From CAUTXO01 sp963542625 (GTDB lineage Bacteria; Campylobacterota; Campylobacteria; Campylobacterales; SZUA-545): a stretch of 28,659 nt of DNA. Numbering within the stretch: position 1 is the stretch's first letter; every line of letters starts with the position of its first letter. The notes beneath the pieces were generated by a model. That model had not been told where the DNA came from, searched no databases, and saw only the letters and a list, made by a program, of their open reading frames with translations. Below, piece after piece: positions 7,931-15,550 of this stretch. The position numbers and the translations under genes are program-made. The stretch lies in the NCBI GenBank assembly GCA_963542625.1, contig CAUTXO010000017.1, positions 1 through 28,659 of the forward strand, given 5' to 3'.

Positions 7931-9262
7931 TTAGCTTGTTAAATACTTCCAGATTTGCCTAAAACCGCCGTAATTTAAATAATACACCACCTGAGATGCC
8001 ACAAAAAAGGCAAGCGTCAAAAGCGCGTATTTGGAAAACTTTACAGCGCTAGCCCTTGTAAAATCTATATGAAAGAACAAGCCATCTCTAGCTTTCATAA
8101 GCACAAGCAAAAACAGCACCGGCAAATACGCCATTTGCTCGTATAAAAACCTATTAAAAAAAGAAAAAACAAACATTGACGTAAAAAACACAACCTTAAA
8201 AAAGAACACGGATTTGTCTTGATTCACATACCAAATGTGCCTATAAAAAAACAACAAAAGTATCAGGCTCAAAAAACCAAACTGCATAAAATCGTGCGTA
8301 AATTCGCTATGCAAAGGCCAAAAGAGCTGTTTATTCATATTGTTTTTTGACACATAAGCCCTGTGCGTATCTATCTCATCACCCGTGCCAACGCCAAACA
8401 TAAACACATCGGGTATGAGCTTATACGTAATGTAGTATTCGCCTATTCTGTTACCTAAAGACGTGCTAAAGTTTTTCTCTTGCACTAGCACTGTAAAATC
8501 CCGCACAGCATCACCAACTCTTTGCTTAAACAAGGGCGATAAATGATATGCACTAAATAGCGTAACCGCCACAAGGGCTAAGGCTAGACACAATGCTAAA
8601 ATCTTACGTTTTGCAAAGGCAAAGGCAAGCACTAAAGTATTAATCACCAAAAGCGCCTGACCGCTCCTGCCACCTGTAATAAATATATTTGTTAAAGCAA
8701 CCAAAAAATAAAAGCCAAGAATCACCTTAAGCCAAACGTGGCGTGTGCTTAAAAGCTTTGCGATAATCAAAAAAATGGCAAAGTTTAAATAAACGCTGTA
8801 GGCTACGTGATCCATAAAAGGCGACGGATCCCACTTGCTACCAAACTGTGTTGCGGGCAATAATTCAAAGTAAATTCCATACGACGTAAATTCACTAACT
8901 GCCATACCAAAGAAAAAGGCAAGAATGAAATAACGCACTTCCTTTGCGCCGACATATGGAAAAAATATGAGCGGCAAAAGGTAATACTTGGCTTTGCGCA
9001 CATTCCAATAGGCTTGGGCAAAATTATCCGTGCCAAAAAGCCACAGCAAATAAAACAAAGCAAAGGCTAGCAAAAACCTAACCGTCGTATCGCGCAGCAT
9101 ACAAGCGATGTTATTTTTTAGCCCTGGATCTAGAAAAAACAAATAAACAGCCGTTGTAGAAACAAAGGCAAGCCCAATATCGCCAAGCGGCAAAAAAAAG
9201 CCCATAATGACGAACAAATACGCATTAAATACTGGTATTTTTGATCTAAATGCGGCTATCAT
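7931..9262 (-). CDS. waaL: O-antigen ligase / polymerase-like membrane protein
   Basis: A 443-residue polytopic inner-membrane protein with about 11-12 hydrophobic segments and one longer periplasmic loop at about residues 255-340. The family (Wzy_C/WaaL) is suggested by FITGGRSGQ in the middle, then FGVGTGD and LHSEFTHDFMQFG in the large loop, where a His is usually essential, and by a hydrophobic tail. WaaL joins undecaprenyl-linked glycans to the lipid A core in the periplasm, whereas Wzy polymerises them; sequence alone does not separate the two. The neighbouring core-type GT9 genes, the msbA gene and the WecA-like enzyme at 24555 favour a ligase. The start overlaps the GT4 stop by 4 nt. 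Confidence 0.72.
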   Translation of the reverse strand: MIAAFRSKIPVFNAYLFVIMGFFLPLGDIGLAFVSTTAVYLFFLDPGLKNNIACMLRDTTVRFLLAFALFYLLWLFGTDNFAQAYWNVRKAKYYLLPLIFFPYVGAKEVRYFILAFFFGMAVSEFTSYGIYFELLPATQFGSKWDPSPFMDHVAYSVYLNFAIFLIIAKLLSTRHVWLKVILGFYFLVALTNIFITGGRSGQALLVINTLVLAFAFAKRKILALCLALALVAVTLFSAYHLSPLFKQRVGDAVRDFTVLVQEKNFSTSLGNRIGEYYITYKLIPDVFMFGVGTGDEIDTHRAYVSKNNMNKQLFWPLHSEFTHDFMQFGFLSLILLLFFYRHIWYVNQDKSVFFFKVVFFTSMFVFSFFNRFLYEQMAYLPVLFLLVLMKARDGLFFHIDFTRASAVKFSKYALLTLAFFVASQVVYYLNYGGFRQIWKYLTS

Positions 9263-10362
9263 CTAAGATCTTGACCCGCGCAAAGTGTTTTAAATAGGCT
9301 CTCAAATTGCTCCAAATGCGAGCTTAGCGAAAACTTTTCAACCGTTGCTAAGATCTTAGGGGCTAGATCCGCGCGCGTGCCCCCGTCTGCTAAAACGCTC
9401 TTTAAGATCTGTGCAAAACGTTTCGTATCCTTATACGGTGCTAAAAATCCGCCGCCAAGCGCTAAGATCTCATTATGCCCGCCGACGCTATCAAACGCCA
9501 CGGCTGGCACGCCCAAAAACAAGCTCTCCAAAACAACCTTGCCAAAGCCCTCATAATGCGACGTCAGCGCAAAAACGCTAGCGCGCGCCATATATTTATA
9601 CGGATTGGCCTTGTAGCCAGCAAAAAACACCCGCTCTCTCACGCCAAGATCCTTAGCCTTTTTTTCTAGGCTTTCTTTTAAATCGCCATCACCGATGATT
9701 AACAAATGATAATCCCCGCCAAGCGCAGCAAAGCTCTCAAGCAGTAGATCTTGCCCCTTTTGAGGGGTCAGCCTACCAACGTTTATTATCACTTGTTTCT
9801 CGAAGATCTTTTGCTCCTGCTGGCTTAGCGGCTCATCTTTTAGCGCTAGGATCTTTTGCTCGTCTATGGCGTCATAAATCACGCCACTATCCACAGAAAA
9901 CGTTTTTTGCAAGTCAAGCGCCACCGCCTTTGAAACCGCCAGCATCAGATCTAAATTCTTATACGCCTTGCCAAGTAAGCGCCTGATAAAAGGGCTTTTC
10001 TTGCTGTATTTAAACCAAAAATCTGGGTTTCTCTCCACGCCAACAAAGCGCGTTTGCGTCTTGCCAAGCAAAAATTTTGCAATGGATGCGTTCATATTTT
10101 GCGGCTTCATATCAGAAAACACAAGATCTGGCTTTAAGCGGCGCACAAGAGCTGCGAGCGAAAACGGGCGCGTTAGATCCCCAAAGCGCGCATTTAGCAC
10201 AAAAACATCGCAAGGCACGCGCACGTCTGTGTCTGTTCTTGAGTGGATAGCCAAGCTCACATCATACCCACGCGCCACAAAGGCGTTAATCAAAATAAGC
10301 ATCGCATCAAGCGCCCCGCCTGAGCTAGCTTTGAGAGTGTATGTATAAAATAATATTTTCAT
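9259..10362 (-). CDS. Glycosyltransferase family 4 (GT-B)
   Basis: A 367-residue retaining glycosyltransferase. The N-terminal half has the YTYTLKASSGGALDAMLILI acceptor-side pattern. The C-terminal Glycos_transf_1 domain shows IINVGRLTPQKGQDLLLESF, LIIGDGDL, VFFAGYKANPYKYMARASVF and the donor-binding E-x7-E in HYEGFGKVVLES. First intact gene of the five-gene minus-strand glycan operon. Its ATG has no good binding site but overlaps the TGA of a short upstream open frame (10359-10448), an arrangement usual for translational coupling. The gene is rich in AGATCT, with eight copies between about 9265 and 10130. The sugar added is unknown. Confidence 0.87.
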   Translation of the reverse strand: MKILFYTYTLKASSGGALDAMLILINAFVARGYDVSLAIHSRTDTDVRVPCDVFVLNARFGDLTRPFSLAALVRRLKPDLVFSDMKPQNMNASIAKFLLGKTQTRFVGVERNPDFWFKYSKKSPFIRRLLGKAYKNLDLMLAVSKAVALDLQKTFSVDSGVIYDAIDEQKILALKDEPLSQQEQKIFEKQVIINVGRLTPQKGQDLLLESFAALGGDYHLLIIGDGDLKESLEKKAKDLGVRERVFFAGYKANPYKYMARASVFALTSHYEGFGKVVLESLFLGVPAVAFDSVGGHNEILALGGGFLAPYKDTKRFAQILKSVLADGGTRADLAPKILATVEKFSLSSHLEQFESLFKTLCAGQDLR

Positions 10363-10448
10363 TCGTAATCTAAAGCCCTAAGCGCGCCATCTGGCAGCGC
10401 CTGTGCGTAAAAGTCCTTTGGAAAAAACCGATATAATCTTAATGAATT
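10359..10448 (-). pseudogene. Possible 3' remnant of a lost glycan gene
   Basis: An open frame of 29 codons ends in TGA overlapping the GT4 ATG (ATGA), the same junction style as the rest of this operon. Its residues include LRLYRFFPKDFYAQALPDG and end in DYE, and look like a protein tail rather than noise. There is no start codon in the frame: a TAA lies immediately upstream and then the msbA coding region begins on the other strand. The simplest reading is that an upstream gene was deleted, leaving its last codons. A chance open frame cannot be excluded. Confidence 0.35.
10432..10437 (+). promoter_or_regulatory. -10 box for msbA
   Basis: A perfect TATAAT, 30 nt ahead of the msbA TTG start, predicting a transcript start near 10444 and a leader of about 23 nt. 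No good -35 is present, which is usual in this phylum. Confidence 0.6.
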
Positions 10449-10466
10449 TTACTTGAAAGATACGCC

Positions 10467-12167
10467 TTGCGAGAGATCATCAAAAGCTTTTTGCCTTACA
10501 TTTTAAACTACAAATTTTACTTTTTTCTATCAATGCTAGGCACGGTGATGTTCGCGCTAGGATCTAGCGCAACGGCATACATCATCAAGCCCGTTTTAGA
10601 CGAGATCTTCGTAACAAAAAACGAGACAGCTCTTTACGTCGTGCCCTTTTTCATCGTGGCAATCTATATGATAAAAGGCTTTGGGCGCTTTGCGGGGACG
10701 TATTACGCTGGCTACATCGGCTCGCACATCGTCCATCGCGTGCGCGCGGATATGCTTGGGATCTTGCTAGCTTACGACATCAAGCTTTTTCACAAAACGC
10801 AAAAAGGCGAGCTAATAAGCCGCATAAGTTCAGACACAAACCGCATCGCAACGCTTGTTAGCACGGCAATCCCGACGATAATTAGAGATAGTTTCACAGC
10901 CCTTGGCTTGCTAGGCGTGGTGATTTACCAAAGCCCAAAACTAGCGTTTTTTGCCCTTGTGGTAATGCCTGCTTTAGTTTTTCCGCTCTCAATGCTTGCC
11001 AAAAGAATGAAGCGCTTTTCGCACAAATCGCAAAACGCGGTGGCGGATTTTACGTCTAGGCTAAATGAAACTTTTCAAAATATAGAAGTCATTAAAGCCT
11101 TTAACGGCGAGGCTTTCGAGCACGAGCGCTTCAAAAAAAGCAGCGAGGAGTTTTTTAGAATTGGTATGAAAATGGTAAAAACCAACGAGCTAATTTCCCC
11201 GTTTATGGAGCTCTTTGGCTCAATCGGCGTGGCGACGGTGATTGTCATCGGCGGCAAGGCGGTTATTAGCGGCGAGCTAAGCGTCGGGACGTTTTTTTCA
11301 TTTATGGCGGCGCTTATTATGCTTTACACGCCGATAAAATCTGTAATGTCGCAATACAACCAGCTCCAAGACGCCGTTGCCGCGGGCGAGCGGATCTTGG
11401 CCTACTTGCACCTAAGCCCCAGCATAAAAAGCGGCACGCGGCCTATGCCAAAGCAGATCAAGACGATAGAATTTTGCGGCGTGGGGCTTGATTATGGCGA
11501 CAAAACAGCACTAAACGGCATAGATCTAACCAATAGAAAAGAAATAATCGCGCTTGTAGGCGACAGCGGCGGGGGCAAATCATCGCTTGTAAATTTGCTC
11601 GTGCGCTTTTACGACCCAAGCCGCGGGGTGGTAAAAATAAACGGCACAGACATCAAAGAATTCTCCCTAAAAGATCTGCGCGAAAACATCGCTTACGTAA
11701 CGCAAAAGGTCTTTATTTTTGCCGACACCGTCGCGGCAAACGTGGCATACGCAAAGGAAATCGACGAGCAAAAAGTGCTTGACGCGCTTGCTAAAGCCAA
11801 CGCGCTATCTTTCGTGCAAGAGCTCCCGCTTGGCATTTACACAAGGCTAGAAGAGGGCGGCACAAACCTAAGCGGCGGGCAAAAACAGCGCATTAGCATA
11901 GCGCGCGCCATCTATAAAGATCCGCAGATCTTGATACTAGACGAAGCCACCAGCGCGCTTGATAACAAGTCCGAGCAGCTAATCCAAGACGCCTTTATCA
12001 GTCTAGCGCAAAACCGCCTTACATTTATAATAGCACACCGCCTTAGCACGGTAAAAATCGCGGATAAGATCGTGCTTTTAAAAGATGGCAAAATCAAATG
12101 CGAGGGCAGCGAGCAAGATCTTATGCGCTCTTGCGATGAGTTTAAGCAGCTAAAGGAGCTCTCCTAG
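10467..12167 (+). CDS. msbA: Lipid A/LOS ABC flippase
   Basis: A 566-residue homodimeric ABC exporter half: six membrane segments in residues 1-300, then a nucleotide-binding domain with Walker A GDSGGGKSS, Q-loop region VTQKVFIF, signature NLSGGQKQR, Walker B ILILDEATSALD and switch His IAHRLST. All catalytic residues are intact. MsbA flips lipid A-core across the inner membrane; the divergent LOS operon supports this. The related PglK flips N-glycan lipid carriers, but no other pgl genes lie here. The start is TTG: it has GAAAGA upstream at 10455-10460, a well-placed TATAAT, and no better in-frame start near the first helix. A dense AGATCT array follows the stop. Confidence 0.85.
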   Translation: MREIIKSFLPYILNYKFYFFLSMLGTVMFALGSSATAYIIKPVLDEIFVTKNETALYVVPFFIVAIYMIKGFGRFAGTYYAGYIGSHIVHRVRADMLGILLAYDIKLFHKTQKGELISRISSDTNRIATLVSTAIPTIIRDSFTALGLLGVVIYQSPKLAFFALVVMPALVFPLSMLAKRMKRFSHKSQNAVADFTSRLNETFQNIEVIKAFNGEAFEHERFKKSSEEFFRIGMKMVKTNELISPFMELFGSIGVATVIVIGGKAVISGELSVGTFFSFMAALIMLYTPIKSVMSQYNQLQDAVAAGERILAYLHLSPSIKSGTRPMPKQIKTIEFCGVGLDYGDKTALNGIDLTNRKEIIALVGDSGGGKSSLVNLLVRFYDPSRGVVKINGTDIKEFSLKDLRENIAYVTQKVFIFADTVAANVAYAKEIDEQKVLDALAKANALSFVQELPLGIYTRLEEGGTNLSGGQKQRISIARAIYKDPQILILDEATSALDNKSEQLIQDAFISLAQNRLTFIIAHRLSTVKIADKIVLLKDGKIKCEGSEQDLMRSCDEFKQLKELS

Positions 12168-12183
12168 GGCGCGGACTTGAGCT

Positions 12184-12273
12184 AGATCTTAGGCTAGATC
12201 TAACGCGCGTGGGCGGCTTAGATCTTGCGCCTTAGATCTTGCCTAGATCTTGGGCTAGATCTTGTCAAGATCC
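12184..12273. repeat. AGATCT array downstream of msbA
   Basis: Six AGATCT start at 12184, 12196, 12220, 12234, 12245 and 12257, followed by AGATCC at 12268. The spacing is 12, 24, 14, 11, 12 and 11 bp, the same near-12-bp rhythm as the array at 4949. Several copies read TAGATCTTG. The palindromes with their partly complementary flanks could fold as RNA, but no T-run makes this a standard terminator. Lies between msbA and the CoA-binding gene, both on the plus strand. Confidence 0.85.
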
Positions 12274-12332
12274 AGCGCAGGCTAGGTTTAGAGCCTTTTT
12301 GATAAGATCGGCGTTTATTTTAAGGAGACCAA

Positions 12333-12764
12333 ATGGAATGCGCTATTGTGGCAGATAACACAAGCGACGAGCAAATAAGACAGATCCTAGCCGCGGCAAA
12401 GACGGTGGCAATCGTGGGGCTTTCTCCCGATGAAACAAAAGACAGCAACCGCGTGGCTAGATACCTTCAGCAAGCAGGCTATGAAATAATCCCTATCTAT
12501 CCAAAAGAGGACAAGATCTTAGGGCAAAAGGTGTATCGCGCCCTGAACGAAATTGAGCAAAAAATCGACATCGTCGATGTGTTTAGAAAGCCAGCCGTTG
12601 CGCTTGAGCTAGCCAAGGAGATCTTGGAGCGGAAAGACGCGCCCGTGCTTTGGACGCAGCTTGGCATTGTGAATAATGAAGCCGCCGAGTTACTAAAAGC
12701 CGCAGGGCGGGTGATGATCCAAAACAAATGCACGAAACTAGAGCACGAAAGGCTTTTTAAGTGA
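12333..12764 (+). CDS. CoA-binding domain protein (YccU type)
   Basis: A 143-residue single-domain Rossmann protein of the CoA_binding_2 family. Seen: AKTVAIVGLSPDETKDSNRVARYLQQAGYEIIPIYP split as a nucleotide-binding beta-alpha-beta unit (residues 23-57), DIVDVFRKP (about 86), LWTQLGIVN (about 109) and the late IQNKCTKLEH. These proteins bind CoA; their cellular job is not established. AAGGAG at 12322-12327 gives an excellent start. The stop overlaps the ilvA GTG by 4 nt. From memory, a CoA-binding gene beside ilvA also occurs in Campylobacter genomes, which supports the taxonomic reading. Confidence 0.88.
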   Translation: MECAIVADNTSDEQIRQILAAAKTVAIVGLSPDETKDSNRVARYLQQAGYEIIPIYPKEDKILGQKVYRALNEIEQKIDIVDVFRKPAVALELAKEILERKDAPVLWTQLGIVNNEAAELLKAAGRVMIQNKCTKLEHERLFK

Positions 12765-13969
12765 TTGACTTAGCTTGCGTAAAATCAGCGCGCGAAAATA
12801 TTAGACACATCGTCAGGCACACGGAGTGCTCGCTCTCAACGCAGCTCTCACGCGAGTGCGGGGCGCAGATCTACCTAAAAAAAGAAAACTTGCAACAAAC
12901 GGGCGCTTACAAATTGCGCGGCGCGTTTAACCGCATTGCGCGCCTTAAGGACGATGAAAAAAAGCTAGGCGTCATCGCCGCTAGTGCGGGAAATCACGCG
13001 CAGGGCGTGGCGTTTAGCGCGGGGCATTTTGGGATAAAATCGCTCATCGTAATGCCCGAAGCCACGCCGATTTTAAAAGTTAATGGCACTAAAGATCTAG
13101 GCGCGGACGTGATTTTGCACGGCGAAAATTTTGACGAAGCCAATGAATACGCCATAAATTACGCAAAAAAGCACAAAATGACCTTTATTCGCCCCTTTGA
13201 AGACGACGACGTCATCGCCGGGCAAGGCACGATTGCGCTTGAGATCTTAGAAGATCTAAAGGAAGTTGATACCGTTTTGCTGCCCGTTGGCGGCGGGGGG
13301 CTCATTAGCGGTTGCGCCCTTGCGCTAAAAAGCATAAACCCAAAAATCCGCGTCATCGGCGTAACGGCTAGCGGCGCGCCGGCGATGAAAACGTCCTTTT
13401 TAACAAAAAAGCCCGTCAATACAACGCAGGTTAAAACCATTGCCGATGGCATAGCCGTGCGCGATACTTCGCCAAAAACGCTCGAATACATCTTGAAATA
13501 CGTTGATGATTTTGTGGAAGTTGATGATGAGGAGATCGCAAACGCCATTTTGTTTTTGATGGAAAAGGAAAAGCTCGTGGTAGAGGGCGCGGGCGCGGTA
13601 ACGGTGGCGTCTTTGCTGCATAATAAGGTCAAGCTGTTTAAGAATGAGCGGGTCGCCTGCGTTTTAAGCGGCGGCAATATTGACGTAACAATGCTAAACC
13701 TTATCATAGAAAAGGGGCTTTTAAAGTCGCAACGCAAGATGAAAATAAAGCTAAAGCTCATCGATAAACCAGGCTCGCTTCAGCATTTTACGGAAGTGCT
13801 AACCGAGCTTAACGCAAACATCGTGCAGATTGGTTACGATAGGACGGACAAAAACCTGCGCTTTGGAGATGCCTTTGTGCTTGTGGCGCTAGAAACAAAG
13901 GGGCTGGCGCATCAAGAGGAGATCCGCGCGCGGCTAAAAGAAAAAAATTACGAGTTTTTAGAAGAATAA
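12761..13969 (+). CDS. ilvA: Threonine ammonia-lyase (threonine dehydratase)
   Basis: A 402-residue PLP enzyme converting threonine to 2-oxobutanoate and ammonia, the entry to isoleucine synthesis. PLP Lys lies in TGAYKLRGAFNRI (about residue 50); ASAGNHAQGVAFSA and the phosphate loop PVGGGGLISG follow, and LSGGNID is near 305. A C-terminal ACT-like region (residues about 325-400, KLIDKPGSLQHFTEVL) may allow amino-acid control. The length fits the short IlvA/TdcB form with one ACT domain. The start is GTG (12761) overlapping the previous TGA, and the stop shares one base with the next ATG. A run of six G in the glycine loop is too short to suggest phase variation. Confidence 0.93.
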   Translation: MIDLACVKSARENIRHIVRHTECSLSTQLSRECGAQIYLKKENLQQTGAYKLRGAFNRIARLKDDEKKLGVIAASAGNHAQGVAFSAGHFGIKSLIVMPEATPILKVNGTKDLGADVILHGENFDEANEYAINYAKKHKMTFIRPFEDDDVIAGQGTIALEILEDLKEVDTVLLPVGGGGLISGCALALKSINPKIRVIGVTASGAPAMKTSFLTKKPVNTTQVKTIADGIAVRDTSPKTLEYILKYVDDFVEVDDEEIANAILFLMEKEKLVVEGAGAVTVASLLHNKVKLFKNERVACVLSGGNIDVTMLNLIIEKGLLKSQRKMKIKLKLIDKPGSLQHFTEVLTELNANIVQIGYDRTDKNLRFGDAFVLVALETKGLAHQEEIRARLKEKNYEFLEE

Positions 13970-14277
13970 TGGACTTAATCTATCAAAACGCAAACGTCTT
14001 GGTGCTTGGGATCTTGATGAATTTGCTGCTGACCTTTGCCTTTGGCATTTACAAGGTGTTTAATCTAAGCTACGCGCAAACGGTGCTTTTAATGGAAAAA
14101 TACCCCGTCAAAACAAAATACGTCAAGCTTTTTGCGCTTTGGCTCGTGCCTTGGGCGGGGGTTTTGTATATCTTTTGGGATATTGCCCTTTTGCAGCGCT
14201 TTATTAATAAGGGTTTAGGAGTTTTTGAATATTTGGAATACAAACTGAAAAAAGAATACGAAAGACAAAATGGCTAA
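13969..14277 (+). CDS. Small two-helix membrane protein, function unknown
   Basis: Not recognised. A 102-residue protein with two hydrophobic helices (about residues 10-32 and 53-75) separated by a basic, aromatic stretch (EKYPVKTKYVK), ending in a charged cytoplasmic-looking tail EYKLKKEYERQNG. The start ATG shares an A with the ilvA TAA, and the stop overlaps hemH by 8 nt, so it is translated as part of the ilvA-hemH series. It may be a membrane partner of either neighbour, but nothing in the sequence shows which. Confidence 0.75.
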   Translation: MDLIYQNANVLVLGILMNLLLTFAFGIYKVFNLSYAQTVLLMEKYPVKTKYVKLFALWLVPWAGVLYIFWDIALLQRFINKGLGVFEYLEYKLKKEYERQNG

Positions 14278-15196
14278 AACTGTTTTACTCCTAAATATGG
14301 GCGGGGCAACGAGCCCTGAAGAAATCAAGGTTTTTTTATCCAATATGTTTAACGACGGCAATATTTTGCCTATCAAATCGCGCCTTTTGCGGCGTGGCTT
14401 GGCGTGGCTCATAACACACAGGCGGCATAAGCATTCGCAAGAGATCTACAAAAAAATCGGCGGTAAGTCGCCTATCCTAGATCTTAGCCTTTCACTAAGG
14501 GACAAGCTAAGCCGTAAATCGGATATGAAATTTTTTGTGATTATGCGCTACACAGAGCCCAGAATGCAAACAAATATAGACAAGATCTTAGACGCTGGCG
14601 ATGAAATTATCCTGCTGCCGCTTTACCCGCAATACTCCTTCGCCACGAGCAAATCAAGCATTGACGAAGCGGTTTCGTTTCTTGAAAACAAGGCGCTTTT
14701 TAGGGTCATCAAGGATTTTCACGCAAACGATGCCTACATAGATCTACTCATAAATAACGTTCTAAAGCTTGGCATTAAAGACGTAAGCGGCTTTGACTTA
14801 ATTCTCTCCGCGCACAGCCTGCCGCTTAGCAACATCAAAAAGGGCGACCCTTACCTAGACCAATGCCTAGAAATGAAGGTAAAAATAGTAAAAAAACTAA
14901 GAGCGCGGGGCATCAATTTTAAGAGCGTGCATTTGGCGTTTCAGTCCAAATTCGGGCGCAAAAAGTGGCTTGAGCCGTCGTTAAAAAACACGATTGCAAA
15001 TCTTGGCTCAAAAAACCTTGTCTTGCTGCCAATATCTTTTACGATCGACAACCTAGAAACGCTTTATGAGCTCAAAATTGAATACGGCGAATACGCAAAA
15101 AGCTTAGGCGCTGAGAATTTTCAAGTAGCTAGTTGCCCAAACGATAGCGACGAATTCGTAACGTTTTTATTAAAGCTAATCGAGCAAACTTCTTAG
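14270..15196 (+). CDS. hemH: Ferrochelatase
   Basis: A 308-residue enzyme that inserts Fe2+ into protoporphyrin IX, the last step of protoheme synthesis. Seen: LLLNMGGATSPEE at the N-terminus, MRYTEPRM, LLPLYPQYSFATSKSS, the metal-binding His in LSAHSLPLSN (usual SAHGxP), LAFQSKFGRKKWLEP and LLPISFTIDNLETLYE with the conserved Glu. The length is slightly shorter than many but complete. The gene overlaps the small membrane protein gene by 8 nt. It lies directly upstream of the ferrous-iron uptake locus but is separated from it by 126 nt with a new promoter. Confidence 0.93.
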   Translation: MAKTVLLLNMGGATSPEEIKVFLSNMFNDGNILPIKSRLLRRGLAWLITHRRHKHSQEIYKKIGGKSPILDLSLSLRDKLSRKSDMKFFVIMRYTEPRMQTNIDKILDAGDEIILLPLYPQYSFATSKSSIDEAVSFLENKALFRVIKDFHANDAYIDLLINNVLKLGIKDVSGFDLILSAHSLPLSNIKKGDPYLDQCLEMKVKIVKKLRARGINFKSVHLAFQSKFGRKKWLEPSLKNTIANLGSKNLVLLPISFTIDNLETLYELKIEYGEYAKSLGAENFQVASCPNDSDEFVTFLLKLIEQTS

Positions 15197-15232
15197 CGGC
15201 AAAAGCGCCTTAAATGCCACAAAAACAGGGCT

Positions 15233-15248
15233 AATATTTTTGAATATT
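15233..15248. promoter_or_regulatory. AT-rich dyad upstream of feoA, candidate iron-regulator site
   Basis: AATATT, four bases, AATATT forms an inverted repeat in a very AT-rich stretch (15230-15290) about 40 bp before the -10 box. Ferrous-iron genes are usually repressed by Fur, and Fur sites in this phylum are AT-rich dyads. The match to a Fur box is only general, so this is a suggestion. Confidence 0.35.
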
Positions 15249-15287
15249 GTTTTTAATTATTTAAGGTTTGGATAAGTTTAAATGTTT

Positions 15288-15293
15288 TATGAT
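15288..15293 (+). promoter_or_regulatory. -10 box for the feo locus
   Basis: TATGAT, 30 nt before the feoA TTG, giving a predicted start near 15300. A weak TTGGAT at 15268-15273 could be the -35, at slightly short spacing. Confidence 0.45.
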
Positions 15294-15322
15294 TCCCGCC
15301 TGTTTAGTTAAAGGATGCAAGG

Positions 15323-15550
15323 TTGAGCTTATCGGAACTAGAGGTTGGAAAAACGGGCAAAATATTAAGCATTGAGACGCTTGGAGCCATAGCGCAAAAA
15401 TTAATAGATATGGGGTTTGTAATAGGTGAAAGGGTAAAAGTCATCAGAGGCGCGCCGCTAAAAGATCCGATAGAAGTTCAAATTTCTTCATATTTAATCA
15501 GCATAAGACGAGAAGAAGCCTCATTTATAATGGTAGAAGAGATTGCGTGA
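15323..15550 (+). CDS. feoA: Ferrous iron transport protein A
   Basis: A 75-residue cytosolic SH3-like protein that helps FeoB. Hallmarks: LSELEVGKTGKILSIE, then the conserved LIDMGFVIGERVKVIRGAPLKDPIEVQI and a C-terminal SIRREEASFIMVE. The start is TTG at 15323, supported by AAGGA at 15311-15315 with 7-nt spacing; the ATG at 15315 opens only a three-codon frame that ends across the TTG. The stop overlaps the feoB start region. Length is normal for FeoA. Confidence 0.92.
   Translation: MSLSELEVGKTGKILSIETLGAIAQKLIDMGFVIGERVKVIRGAPLKDPIEVQISSYLISIRREEASFIMVEEIA

Noticed and set aside
10467..12167. PglK (N-glycan flippase) as the identity of the ABC exporter
   Set aside because: Similar size and family, but no pglB or other pgl genes are here and the LOS operon is adjacent; MsbA is preferred, not proven.
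13290..13300. G6 run in ilvA as a phase-variation tract
   Set aside because: Too short, encodes the invariant glycine loop, and ilvA is a housekeeping gene.
13159..13761. 200-residue minus-strand open frame
   Set aside because: Entirely antisense to ilvA, Ser/Pro/Phe-rich shadow composition.
15315..15326. Three-codon upstream frame (ATG to TGA) overlapping the feoA start
   Set aside because: Could be a regulatory mini-frame, but such short frames occur by chance and there is no supporting structure.
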